Below are positions 1 through 5,792 of a stretch of DNA of 6,769 nt, one piece after another. The stretch is from positions 1 to 6,769 of the forward strand of contig JAUVZH010000145.1 of assembly GCA_030602675.1 (NCBI GenBank), in the 5' to 3' direction. The DNA is from Candidatus Heimdallarchaeota archaeon (GTDB taxonomy: Archaea > Asgardarchaeota > Heimdallarchaeia > JABLTI01). The translations under genes were made by a program, and so were the position numbers. Position 1 is the first letter of the stretch. Every line of letters starts with the position of its first letter. The notes under the pieces were generated by a model. That model saw only the letters and a list, made by a program, of their open reading frames with translations. It searched no databases and was not told the origin of the DNA.

Positions 1-558
1 AATCCCTGTGACCTCTGCTCCGAATGATTTGGCAAGTTGTACAGCAAATGTTCCTACACTTCCAGAAGCTCCATAGATCAAAACTTCTTGTCCTTTCTGA
101 ATGTTTGCCTTTCTAAGAACAATCAATGCGGTAACTCCTCCAGAAGTTACGCCTGCAGCTGCTTCTTCAAAGGTCATATTAGTTGGTTTTAGTAACAGAA
201 TACCATCTTCAGGCATACATTTGTACTCAGCATAACCACCAAAATCCTCTGAAAAGGTAGAAGCAAATACTTGGTCTCCTTTCTTGAACAGCGATACATC
301 TTTGCCTACTTCTTCAATTTCTCCAGCTAACTCCATCCCTAATATTTCTCTCTTTGGTTTTCTAAGACCTAAATATATTCGCGCGAAGAGCCATTGCCAG
401 CGAGGAACATCGAATTTTCGCATTCTTACATCTCCTCTATGTACTGTTGTCGCATGTACTTTAATCAGTACTTCATTGTCTTTAGGAGTTGGCTTTTCTA
501 CTTCTTTGAGTTGTAGAACCTCTGGTGGACCATATTTTTCATATATTATTGCTTTCAT
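1..558 (-). CDS. Zinc-independent MDR oxidoreductase (quinone oxidoreductase-like), C-terminus cut by window edge
   Basis: This is the N-terminal 186 residues of a medium-chain dehydrogenase/reductase that probably reduces a carbonyl or quinone substrate with NAD(P)H in the cytoplasm. It opens with MKAIIYEKYGPPEVLQLKEV, typical of the family, followed by the GroES-like fold. The cofactor-binding motif YGASGSVG sits at residues 162-169, leading into FAVQLAK. The catalytic zinc ligands of alcohol dehydrogenases are absent: the usual Cys-His pair reads VHRGD (39-43), and the GHE motif reads GME (74-76). The structural-zinc cysteine cluster is also missing, which places it with zinc-less quinone oxidoreductase/RTN4IP1-like members. 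Relatives have about 320-340 residues, so the substrate and cofactor C-terminal part lies beyond base 1. Two ATGs are adjacent (561 and 558); 558 matches the family start, and 561 would add one Met. A hairpin terminator lies upstream, so it is probably its own transcription unit. The exact substrate cannot be told. Confidence 0.9.
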   Translation of the reverse strand, partial: MKAIIYEKYGPPEVLQLKEVEKPTPKDNEVLIKVHATTVHRGDVRMRKFDVPRWQWLFARIYLGLRKPKREILGMELAGEIEEVGKDVSLFKKGDQVFASTFSEDFGGYAEYKCMPEDGILLLKPTNMTFEEAAAGVTSGGVTALIVLRKANIQKGQEVLIYGASGSVGTFAVQLAKSFGAEVTGI

Positions 559-614
559 CATTGCATTTAACACTCTAGAGTAGTTTGCTTATTCTCTTTA
601 AGTAATTTATCGGT

Positions 615-656
615 TAATAAAAAGTAGTTGAGCGAGGTAAAATTACTCACGCTCAA
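615..656 (-). terminator. Hairpin plus T-run after the first ABC operon
   Basis: On the minus strand, 16 bases after the permease stop, TTGAGCG (656-650) pairs perfectly with CGCTCAA (634-628). Inside this stem GTA and TAC can pair again around an AAAT loop. The stem is followed directly by CTACTTTTTATTAAC, a T-rich tract. T-rich tracts terminate archaeal transcription, and the hairpin plus T-run also fits an intrinsic terminator. It sits between the ABC operon and the MDR gene, so it would insulate one from the other. The stem is short, so this is a good candidate but not proven. Confidence 0.55.
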
Positions 657-672
657 TTTATGTGATTAGATT

Positions 673-1467
673 TTATCTTCTTTTCTTTCTCTCATATAAC
701 AATATACCAATAATATATATTGCAAAACTAATAGCGAGAAGTATTCCAAGTCTAAGCCATATTTCTGTGTCGGTAAAAGGAGTTCCAGCGAAAATTAAGC
801 CAAAACCTCTAGTAGCATACCAACTTGGTAAAGCCCATCCTAAACCTTCCATTCCCATAAATCCTGGGGGAATAAAGCTACCAAATATCTGTTGGGGTAC
901 AATAAAAATAAAAGCTAATCCACCAGCTGCTCCAGCAGTTTTGGCAAAGTTCGCTGTAATAAGTCCTAATCCTACCGAGCAAAAGGTAAAAATCACCATA
1001 AAAACAATCACCAATAAGATTCCAGCAAACTTGCTTCCTAAGGAATATGCAGAACCAAAGAAAATTAATGGGCGATATCCAACAGCGACAGCTATACCTA
1101 ATCCAATTACTAGTTGGATAATTGGTTTAATCGTATAAGAAATCATTTGGCTTAAGAAATATTCTGCGGTGGTTAATGGAGTTGTATTGATTCTTTTTTG
1201 TATGCCTGACTCACGTTCTCCAGCAACACCAGCAGCGACATCATATATTGTTAATAAGCCAGAATATGCTAGAAGACCTGGGAGCATTATTTCGAATATT
1301 GAGTATGTTTCTGTTTCATCCCATCCATAGTTATTGCTCATAACTAACCCGAAAATTAGAATAAGTGCAGGTGCTAAAAACATTGTAAACACTAAAACTA
1401 ATGGATCCATTATTTGTCTTGTCATTTCCATCATAACAAGGGTAAGAATTCTTCGTGGTTGTATCAT
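673..1467 (-). CDS. ABC-2 type transporter permease (DrrB-like)
   Basis: This is the 264-residue membrane subunit of an ABC-2 export system, expected to sit in the cytoplasmic membrane as a dimer and to be driven by the ATPase encoded just upstream. About six membrane segments are visible, near residues 22-44, 59-81, 107-130, 148-171, 178-198 and 238-257, with a basic tail (YERKKRR). Between the second and third segments lies the cytoplasmic coupling motif of the family, ERESGIQKRINTTPLTTAEY (84-103), and LPSWYATRG (213-221) precedes the last segment. The length is normal for the DrrB/ABC-2 membrane family. The ATG shares its A with the TAA of the ATPase gene (TAATG), and a strong GGAGGGGA ribosome site lies 4 bases upstream, so the start is secure and translation is probably coupled. 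The cargo is unknown: a drug, lipid or other small hydrophobic compound is usual, but nothing here decides it. Confidence 0.93.
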   Translation of the reverse strand: MIQPRRILTLVMMEMTRQIMDPLVLVFTMFLAPALILIFGLVMSNNYGWDETETYSIFEIMLPGLLAYSGLLTIYDVAAGVAGERESGIQKRINTTPLTTAEYFLSQMISYTIKPIIQLVIGLGIAVAVGYRPLIFFGSAYSLGSKFAGILLVIVFMVIFTFCSVGLGLITANFAKTAGAAGGLAFIFIVPQQIFGSFIPPGFMGMEGLGWALPSWYATRGFGLIFAGTPFTDTEIWLRLGILLAISFAIYIIGILLYERKKRR

Positions 1468-2285
1468 TAGATCCCCTCCAATATGCTTCTACCAGTAATT
1501 TTCATGAACACTTCTTCCAGATTTTTCACTTGATGTTCAGCAATTAATTCCTGTGGAGATCCTATAGCAATTATCTCTCCATAATCCATGATTGCTACTC
1601 TATCGCACAATGCTTCTGCTTCTTCAATATAATGGGTAGTTAAAATGATAGTATGTTTTTGGTCTTTTTGTGATTTAAGAAAATCCCAGACTTTTCGTCG
1701 ATTTCGAGGATCCAAACCCACAGTTGGTTCATCTAAGAAGAGAATATCCGGTTCGTTAATTAGTGATATAATTAAGCTTAGTTGTCTCTTCATTCCGCCA
1801 CTATACCCTCGAGTAAATCGATTGCGAGCGTCATACAATCCTAATAGCTTCAGCAGTTCTTCTCCGCGTTCTACAATTTTGTCTTTTGGCATCATATACA
1901 TATTTCCAAAAAACTTGATGTTGCCTAAACCCGTAAGGAATTTGTATAAAGCTGGTTCTTGTGGACAAACACTAATCATCTCTTTTATCTTCTTCATCTC
2001 TTTTTCTACGTTGTATCCACCAACAGACGCTATCCCTTCAGTTGGTAACAGCACACCAGTTAGAATGTTAATAGTTGTTGTTTTTCCAGCTCCATTAGTT
2101 CCTAGAAGGCTGAAAACTTCTCCTTTCTCTACGTGAAATGATAGTCCATCAACCGCTTTGACGTCTTCCATACCACGTTTCCCTTTGAAGTGTTTCTTTA
2201 GATTCTTCACTTCAATGGCGTTGTTCTCATTAAAATCAACAATCTTCTCAATTTTTGAGACTTTATTTTTTTCTGAGTCAATCAT
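1467..2285 (-). CDS. ABC transporter ATP-binding protein (DrrA/CcmA-type)
   Basis: This is the 272-residue cytoplasmic ATPase that powers the ABC-2 permease encoded immediately downstream. All nucleotide-binding motifs are intact: Walker A GTNGAGKT (62-69), Q-loop CPQEP (Gln109), signature YSGGM (161-165), Walker B ILFLDEP (181-187, Asp185 and Glu186), D-loop GLDP (190-193) and switch His218 in TTH. The C-terminal NLEEVFMKITGR stretch (255-266) is the usual ending of DrrA-type ATPases. An unusual hydrophilic lead of about 22 residues precedes the ABC core, which begins near AIEVKNLKKHF (23-33). The next Met is Met39, inside the core, so the annotated ATG is the only sensible ATG start. A G-rich stretch GGTGGTGGGTT lies 7 bases upstream and may serve as ribosome site. 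The regulator gene ends 110 bases upstream on the same strand, so co-transcription is possible but not shown. Confidence 0.95.
   Translation of the reverse strand: MIDSEKNKVSKIEKIVDFNENNAIEVKNLKKHFKGKRGMEDVKAVDGLSFHVEKGEVFSLLGTNGAGKTTTINILTGVLLPTEGIASVGGYNVEKEMKKIKEMISVCPQEPALYKFLTGLGNIKFFGNMYMMPKDKIVERGEELLKLLGLYDARNRFTRGYSGGMKRQLSLIISLINEPDILFLDEPTVGLDPRNRRKVWDFLKSQKDQKHTIILTTHYIEEAEALCDRVAIMDYGEIIAIGSPQELIAEHQVKNLEEVFMKITGRSILEGI
1472..1479 (-). promoter_or_regulatory. Strong Shine-Dalgarno site for the permease gene
   Basis: GGAGGGGA lies 4 bases before the permease ATG (the GGAGG core is 7 bases away) and within the 3' end of the ATPase gene. It is the strongest ribosome site in the window. 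It shows that internal operon genes here use leader-dependent initiation, in contrast to the apparently leaderless regulator transcript. Confidence 0.8.
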
Positions 2286-2292
2286 TATAATT

Positions 2293-2303
2293 AACCCACC
2301 ACC
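2293..2303 (-). promoter_or_regulatory. Possible ribosome site for the first ABC ATPase gene
   Basis: GGTGGTGGGTT ends 7 bases before the ATG at 2285. GGTGG resembles the complement of the archaeal 16S rRNA 3' end. Because it implies a leader, this gene is probably not translated from a leaderless message. No convincing TATA box was found in the 110-base gap above it. Confidence 0.5.
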
Positions 2304-2329
2304 AAGGTAATTGGCATATTTTCACTTAA

Positions 2330-2368
2330 GAATTTTATGTGTTTCAGAAGACGTACAGAATAAAATTC
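2330..2368. repeat. Inverted repeat with 9-bp arms in the regulator-ATPase gap
   Basis: GAATTTTAT (2330-2338) and ATAAAATTC (2360-2368) are perfect inverted copies whose starts are 30 bases apart, about three helical turns. On the minus strand the pair lies 28 bases after the regulator stop and 45 bases before the ATPase start. It could be an operator for the ABC operon or part of a termination region. The arms are very AT-rich, so chance occurrence is possible. Confidence 0.35.
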
Positions 2369-2376
2369 AAAAAGAA
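2360..2376 (-). terminator. T-rich tract after the regulator gene
   Basis: About 20 bases after the regulator TGA, the minus strand reads CTTCTTTTTGAATTTTATTC. Such T-rich tracts are sufficient for termination in many archaea. The call is weak because the region is AT-rich overall and because read-through into the ABC operon is equally plausible. Confidence 0.25.
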
Positions 2377-2395
2377 GCTAGAAGTAATAACTAAT

Positions 2396-3502
2396 TCACT
2401 TTGTCATTTCTTTATTCTCTAAAACAAAGTCTTTAAGTTCATTTTGGGCCTTTTCCAAAAGCAGAGCACGTTTAATTACAAAATCAATATTCGTAATAAT
2501 ATCCTTAATTTTTACACGCAAAGATAAATTCATCTTTTTATTTCTTTTGTAATTTGAATTTGATTCTAGTTGGGAAAGCAAATCAACAAATTTGGGGCGC
2601 CAGGAAATAAGAAACCGTCTATTGTTAAGTATAACCTCATTCAAATAAATTCCAATGGAACCCATATAATATATTCGAGGTTTTAGATATTCTTTCTTTG
2701 TAATTGTAACGTAATCTTGTTCTCCATATCCAGAAAGATTTCGTGATATGGTACTTCTGGAATAACCCGTCAATCTCAGTAACATTTCTTGGTTTATTTT
2801 CTCTCGAGTAATTAGAAAAGATAATATTTTGTTTATAATTGGATCATCCTCAACAAACATATTCATCCGAACAAACCGATCGACTAAAGATGACTCAAGT
2901 TTTTTAATTTCAGATGGATATTCAATGAATGCATCAGACTGTAATAAACCAGAAACATCTTCTTTTAGATAATCAGTTTTTTCTAACTCTGTATGTGCTC
3001 TTCTTTGTGTTTCAAAGTAATTCCTAATTCCATTAAGTCTTCTAAAAAGAAAGGTAGACTCAAGAGGATATTTATTCTTTAGTTGTTCTAATTTTACTTG
3101 CAATTCAATAATGAACTTCTCATGTTTTTCGAGTTTTCTATTAACCTGCGTTCTAGGAGTCATTATAGTAAAAACCTGTTCATCTTCAATAGTGTAGATG
3201 TTTGTGTGGGTTTTCGGAATAAAATTGCGTGTAACAATTGATGATTTTAAAAATGATTTTAATGTAATAGAAATAAATCCTGTTGAAAAGCCAGTTAATT
3301 CTTTCAGTTGTTTTTGAGTTATAGAATTATAAATCTTAAAGTAGGCAAAGATTTCTGTTAATTTGAGATCCACTTGATATTTTTGAGCTATTTTTAAGTA
3401 GAATTCAACAATTTGTTGTTCAACTTCTTTGAGTTCACCTTTTGCTAATTCTACGGGAAAATCATGTGCCATTTCTTTTCTTTCCACTACATCAACAATC
3501 AT
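2396..3502 (-). CDS. Tandem GbsR/MarR-like winged-helix transcription regulator
   Basis: This is a predicted cytoplasmic DNA-binding regulator of 368 residues containing two related winged-helix units. Unit one spans about 25-140: an entry helix (VEQQIVEFYLKIAQKY), then ITQKQLKELTGFSTGFIS (61-78) and a wing ending NIYTI (101-105). Unit two spans about 200-350: a similar entry (SSLVDRFVRMNMFVEDDP), then INQEMLLRLTGYSRSTIS (236-253) and a wing ending RIYYM (276-280). The shared LTG[FY]S core and the order of elements match GbsR-type MarR relatives, which are usually near 180 residues and dimeric. This chain therefore looks like two such proteins fused. Helical, charged segments follow each unit (121-145 and 328-360). 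The ATG at 3502 lies about where transcription should begin from the TATA box at 3521-3530, suggesting a leaderless message; an in-frame ATG at 3472 is an alternative start. The ligand is unknown. Likely targets are its own promoter and the neighbouring exporter genes. Confidence 0.85.
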   Translation of the reverse strand: MIVDVVERKEMAHDFPVELAKGELKEVEQQIVEFYLKIAQKYQVDLKLTEIFAYFKIYNSITQKQLKELTGFSTGFISITLKSFLKSSIVTRNFIPKTHTNIYTIEDEQVFTIMTPRTQVNRKLEKHEKFIIELQVKLEQLKNKYPLESTFLFRRLNGIRNYFETQRRAHTELEKTDYLKEDVSGLLQSDAFIEYPSEIKKLESSLVDRFVRMNMFVEDDPIINKILSFLITREKINQEMLLRLTGYSRSTISRNLSGYGEQDYVTITKKEYLKPRIYYMGSIGIYLNEVILNNRRFLISWRPKFVDLLSQLESNSNYKRNKKMNLSLRVKIKDIITNIDFVIKRALLLEKAQNELKDFVLENKEMTK

Positions 3503-3520
3503 TATTCAATCATATATCTA

Positions 3521-3530
3521 CTTATAAATT
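3521..3530 (-). promoter_or_regulatory. TATA box of the regulator gene
   Basis: The minus strand reads AATTTATAAG, close to the archaeal TATA consensus. Counting about 25 bases downstream puts the transcript start near 3501, within a base or two of the regulator ATG at 3502, so a leaderless message is expected. The inverted repeat at 3527-3542 overlaps its upstream edge. Confidence 0.55.
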
Positions 3531-3542
3531 ATGCTCATAATT
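3527..3542. promoter_or_regulatory. Candidate operator: AATTATG-CT-CATAATT
   Basis: A perfect inverted repeat with 7-bp arms and a 2-bp spacer lies in the divergent promoter region. It covers the BRE position and the start of the regulator's TATA box. A third half-site, AATTATG, occurs at 3552-3558, between this repeat and the plus-strand TATA box. The half-site was not seen elsewhere in the window. Symmetry, position beside a winged-helix regulator gene and overlap with core promoter elements suggest autoregulation by repression (inference). Confidence 0.5.
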
Positions 3543-3573
3543 GTTTTTCTAAATTATGAAATTTAAATAATCA

Positions 3574-3582
3574 TTTATATAT
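3574..3582 (+). promoter_or_regulatory. TATA box of the small plus-strand gene
   Basis: TTTATATAT matches the archaeal TATA consensus. A start about 26 bases from its centre falls near 3604, giving a leader of roughly 11 bases before the ATG at 3615. No Shine-Dalgarno site is visible in that stretch. The second TATA-like run at 3593-3600 is too close to the ATG to serve this start. Confidence 0.55.
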
Positions 3583-3614
3583 CGGTTATGTAGTATATAT
3601 CTTGGGTTTAAAAC

Positions 3615-3962
3615 ATGGATTACTCACAACTAGTAGGAAAAGTAATTGCAGATAGGAATAGTAGAAAGTTAGGATTATGTCTTGATATTAGAAGATCACT
3701 CATATCAGGAGCTTCTGGAGATAAACCCTTCATAACAATGAAGGTAAGAATCGAACGAGTACTTAGAGACTCGATAATAGTTCAGGTTGAAGCTAAAAAA
3801 ATTCTAAAAATTGATGGAATCTATGCTTGGATTGATACCACAAAAGAGGAATTTAATGAAACAATAAAAAACGCAAAAAAAGTAGAACTTTCCAAGAAAA
3901 AAAACAAAAATGCTGATCTTGCTAATCTAAGGAATTACAGACCACGACCACCATCTTCATGA
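3615..3962 (+). CDS. Small PRC-barrel-like protein with a lysine-rich tail
   Basis: This is a 115-residue soluble protein not recognised with certainty. The first 75 or so residues alternate short beta-like strands: YSQLVGKVIADRNSRKLG (3-20), CLDIRRSL, FITMKVRIERVL, DSIIVQVEAKKIL and GIYAWID. The opening LVGKVIADRNSRKLG resembles the GK.V.D..GKKLG start of PRC-barrel domains, small beta barrels found in ribosome-maturation and archaeal proteins of uncertain role. From about residue 86 the chain becomes very basic (KNAKKVELSKKKNKNADL) and ends YRPRPPSS, a tail that looks disordered and able to bind nucleic acid. It is the only plus-strand gene here and is transcribed away from the regulator gene through a shared promoter region, so the regulator may control it. 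It lies tail-to-tail with the second permease gene, 72 bases away. PRC-barrel membership is tentative. Confidence 0.75.
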   Translation: MDYSQLVGKVIADRNSRKLGLCLDIRRSLISGASGDKPFITMKVRIERVLRDSIIVQVEAKKILKIDGIYAWIDTTKEEFNETIKNAKKVELSKKKNKNADLANLRNYRPRPPSS

Positions 3963-4034
3963 TTTTAAAAATGATAAAAGTCACTTAGAACATGGAATAG
4001 CTGCTTCTGAAGATTTGAATTGTAAAGAATTATT

Positions 4035-5792
4035 TTAGGTTGTCATCCAATTATCTGACTTCTTTGGGAACATTACATTGAAAATTATCAGAAGTAGGAT
4101 TAAACAGATTCCTTCTAAAACTAAAGCTAACCACCAACCAACCATCATAGTAAAGATGAAGCCTACAGCTAGTGCTAACATAATCACTAAAATACTGATA
4201 ATCTTTATCTCTTTGTACTTTGTTTTTACTTCTTCGATGACATATTTGTATTTAAATTTACCAAACAGGAGTATTTTCAAGAATAACCCACTCATACCAA
4301 TAATGAATATTGCTGGTAATTGAACAACAGTCATAAGAAGAACATCCATGAAGTGTGCTTGCTTAAATTGGAGTAGTATAGCAACCAAAACCATAAGCGG
4401 AACAGTAGAGAACAGGAATGGCATTTTCGCTTTAATTTGGTCTCGTATATTTATTGGTAATGAAGATGTGATCGTTTCCCCACCTGTTTCTATACTCGTT
4501 ATACCAATGATAATAAAGAACGTAGAGAAAATAGCAAAACTCATGATGTAGAGAACCATTGCAGGGATGCCTGTTTTCCCGAGATACATGTCTAGAGCGT
4601 ATGCTAGAGCGGTAGTAATTGGAATCATTATGGGCATTAACATATAGGTTATCATTTGTAGCTCTCGAGTAATGAGCGCTAAATCTCGTTTCATGTAAGC
4701 TCTTGTTGGTTTAAAGACTCTAACCTCGATTGGAGTCGTTTTCTTTCTTGTTCTTGATTTCTTAGTTTTACTTTCAATTAATGTTATATCTTGTAATGTT
4801 TGTAATGCTTTTCTGAAAACTAGAATTGCTAAGCCTATTTGTAGAACTGTACCTACGGTAGATCCTATGACAACTAATAATGGTACCTTTGTTACACCAA
4901 TTACTATACTAGTTAATAGATAACCTCCAGCAAATGGAAATGGGATAAAACTTAGAACCTTGTTTACAATATCTGCTGATTGTGTTGAGATAAACTGGTT
5001 TGCTGGATCATAGAGTAGGGGTAACTTGGTAATTGCCATTTGAATGGCAAATGAAGCAAGCATTGTGAATATCAAATAAATTAACATACTCCCGATTCGG
5101 ATAAAATTTGCCATCCGGTTATTTTCTTCTTGATCTTCCATAACTTTCGCCATTTTCCGACCTAACAAAATTGTAAGACTCAAATTGAAGACAGTGTTTG
5201 CTATATTTACAATTAAACAAACACCTATCATTAGAAAATTCTCTGCTAACCCAATCCCCATACCCTTTGGTAGATTTATCCCAATAATTGTTCCAATGGG
5301 TAAAGCAAGGAATAAAACAATCATTTGGACGTCAATTCCTCTTAAGAAAGTGAAAAAACTGATTTTACTGACATCCTTTCTCGAATAGGGTAAAGTACTT
5401 ATCCAAGTGTACGGTTCTTTCGAAAGAAAACCCCATGTAAAGGTTATAGAGAAGAGGACCAGAATTATTGGCTGTAACAATAAATATCCACTTACAGAAA
5501 ATCCTCCTACGAAAAGATTCCAAGTCTCTTCTACAAGAGGAATCCCTGAGACAATATTAATTTGTAAGAATGATAAAACTGGCATGGCAGTAAAAACTAC
5601 TATGTAGAAAGCGACCAAGATTTTCATTATAATAGATTGAGTACCAATACTCTCTCTTTTCTTGCCAACTCTTTCTAGGAATTTTGCCTTATTACTACCT
5701 GCTGCTTGTTGTTGAGAATGAAATATTGATTCAGTGAAGACTCTCTTTGAAATTTTATAGAGTTCCTTATTCGAATACTCCGCTTCAGTCAC
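4035..5792 (-). CDS. Large polytopic ABC exporter permease, double-length ABC-2 type
   Basis: This is a 585-residue membrane protein expected to form the export channel driven by the ATPase encoded just upstream. A hydrophilic N-terminus of about 52 residues precedes some 12-13 membrane segments, roughly 55-80, 104-122, 157-173, 184-210, 233-255, 287-326 (two), 383-402, 410-431, 458-475, 482-508, 530-549 and 551-575. A basic cytoplasmic linker (SKTKKSRTRKKT, 341-352) separates two halves. Each half carries a similar loop motif after two to three segments: KEPYTWISTLPYSRKDVSK (125-143) and IETGGETITSSLPINIRDQI (434-453). This matches the coupling loop of ABC-2 permeases and points to an internal duplication. 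At 585 residues it is about twice the usual ABC-2 subunit. The GTG start overlaps the ATPase stop (GTGA), and GGTGGT lies 5 bases upstream, so the start is well supported. The cargo is unknown. Confidence 0.88.
   Translation of the reverse strand: MTEAEYSNKELYKISKRVFTESIFHSQQQAAGSNKAKFLERVGKKRESIGTQSIIMKILVAFYIVVFTAMPVLSFLQINIVSGIPLVEETWNLFVGGFSVSGYLLLQPIILVLFSITFTWGFLSKEPYTWISTLPYSRKDVSKISFFTFLRGIDVQMIVLFLALPIGTIIGINLPKGMGIGLAENFLMIGVCLIVNIANTVFNLSLTILLGRKMAKVMEDQEENNRMANFIRIGSMLIYLIFTMLASFAIQMAITKLPLLYDPANQFISTQSADIVNKVLSFIPFPFAGGYLLTSIVIGVTKVPLLVVIGSTVGTVLQIGLAILVFRKALQTLQDITLIESKTKKSRTRKKTTPIEVRVFKPTRAYMKRDLALITRELQMITYMLMPIMIPITTALAYALDMYLGKTGIPAMVLYIMSFAIFSTFFIIIGITSIETGGETITSSLPINIRDQIKAKMPFLFSTVPLMVLVAILLQFKQAHFMDVLLMTVVQLPAIFIIGMSGLFLKILLFGKFKYKYVIEEVKTKYKEIKIISILVIMLALAVGFIFTMMVGWWLALVLEGICLILLLIIFNVMFPKKSDNWMTT

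Noticed and set aside
284..583. Plus-strand open frame of 99 codons
   Set aside because: It lies antisense to the clear MDR gene and its translation has low-complexity, Ser/Ile-rich composition with no domain.
609..617. TATCGGTTA shared with 3580-3588 near the small-gene promoter
   Set aside because: Only nine bases, in opposite orientation relative to the genes served and at different distances from their starts; probably chance.
662..1138. Plus-strand open frame of 158 codons
   Set aside because: It is the antisense shadow of the ABC-2 permease; its Pro/Lys/Ile-rich translation mirrors membrane codons.
1645..2136. Plus-strand open frame of 163 codons opposite the first ATPase
   Set aside because: It is antisense to conserved ABC motifs, which fully explain the sequence; no domain in its own translation.
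2286..2395. TATA box for the first ABC operon
   Set aside because: Several AT-rich runs occur, but none matches the archaeal consensus at a clear distance from a plausible start; read-through from the regulator remains possible.
3593..3600. Second TATA-like run (GTATATAT) before the small gene
   Set aside because: A start 25 bases downstream would fall inside the coding region, so it does not suit the annotated ATG.
3963..4034. Possible bidirectional terminator between the small gene and the large permease
   Set aside because: Short AT-rich runs such as ATTTTAAAAAT are present, but no stem of convincing length with a T-run on either strand.
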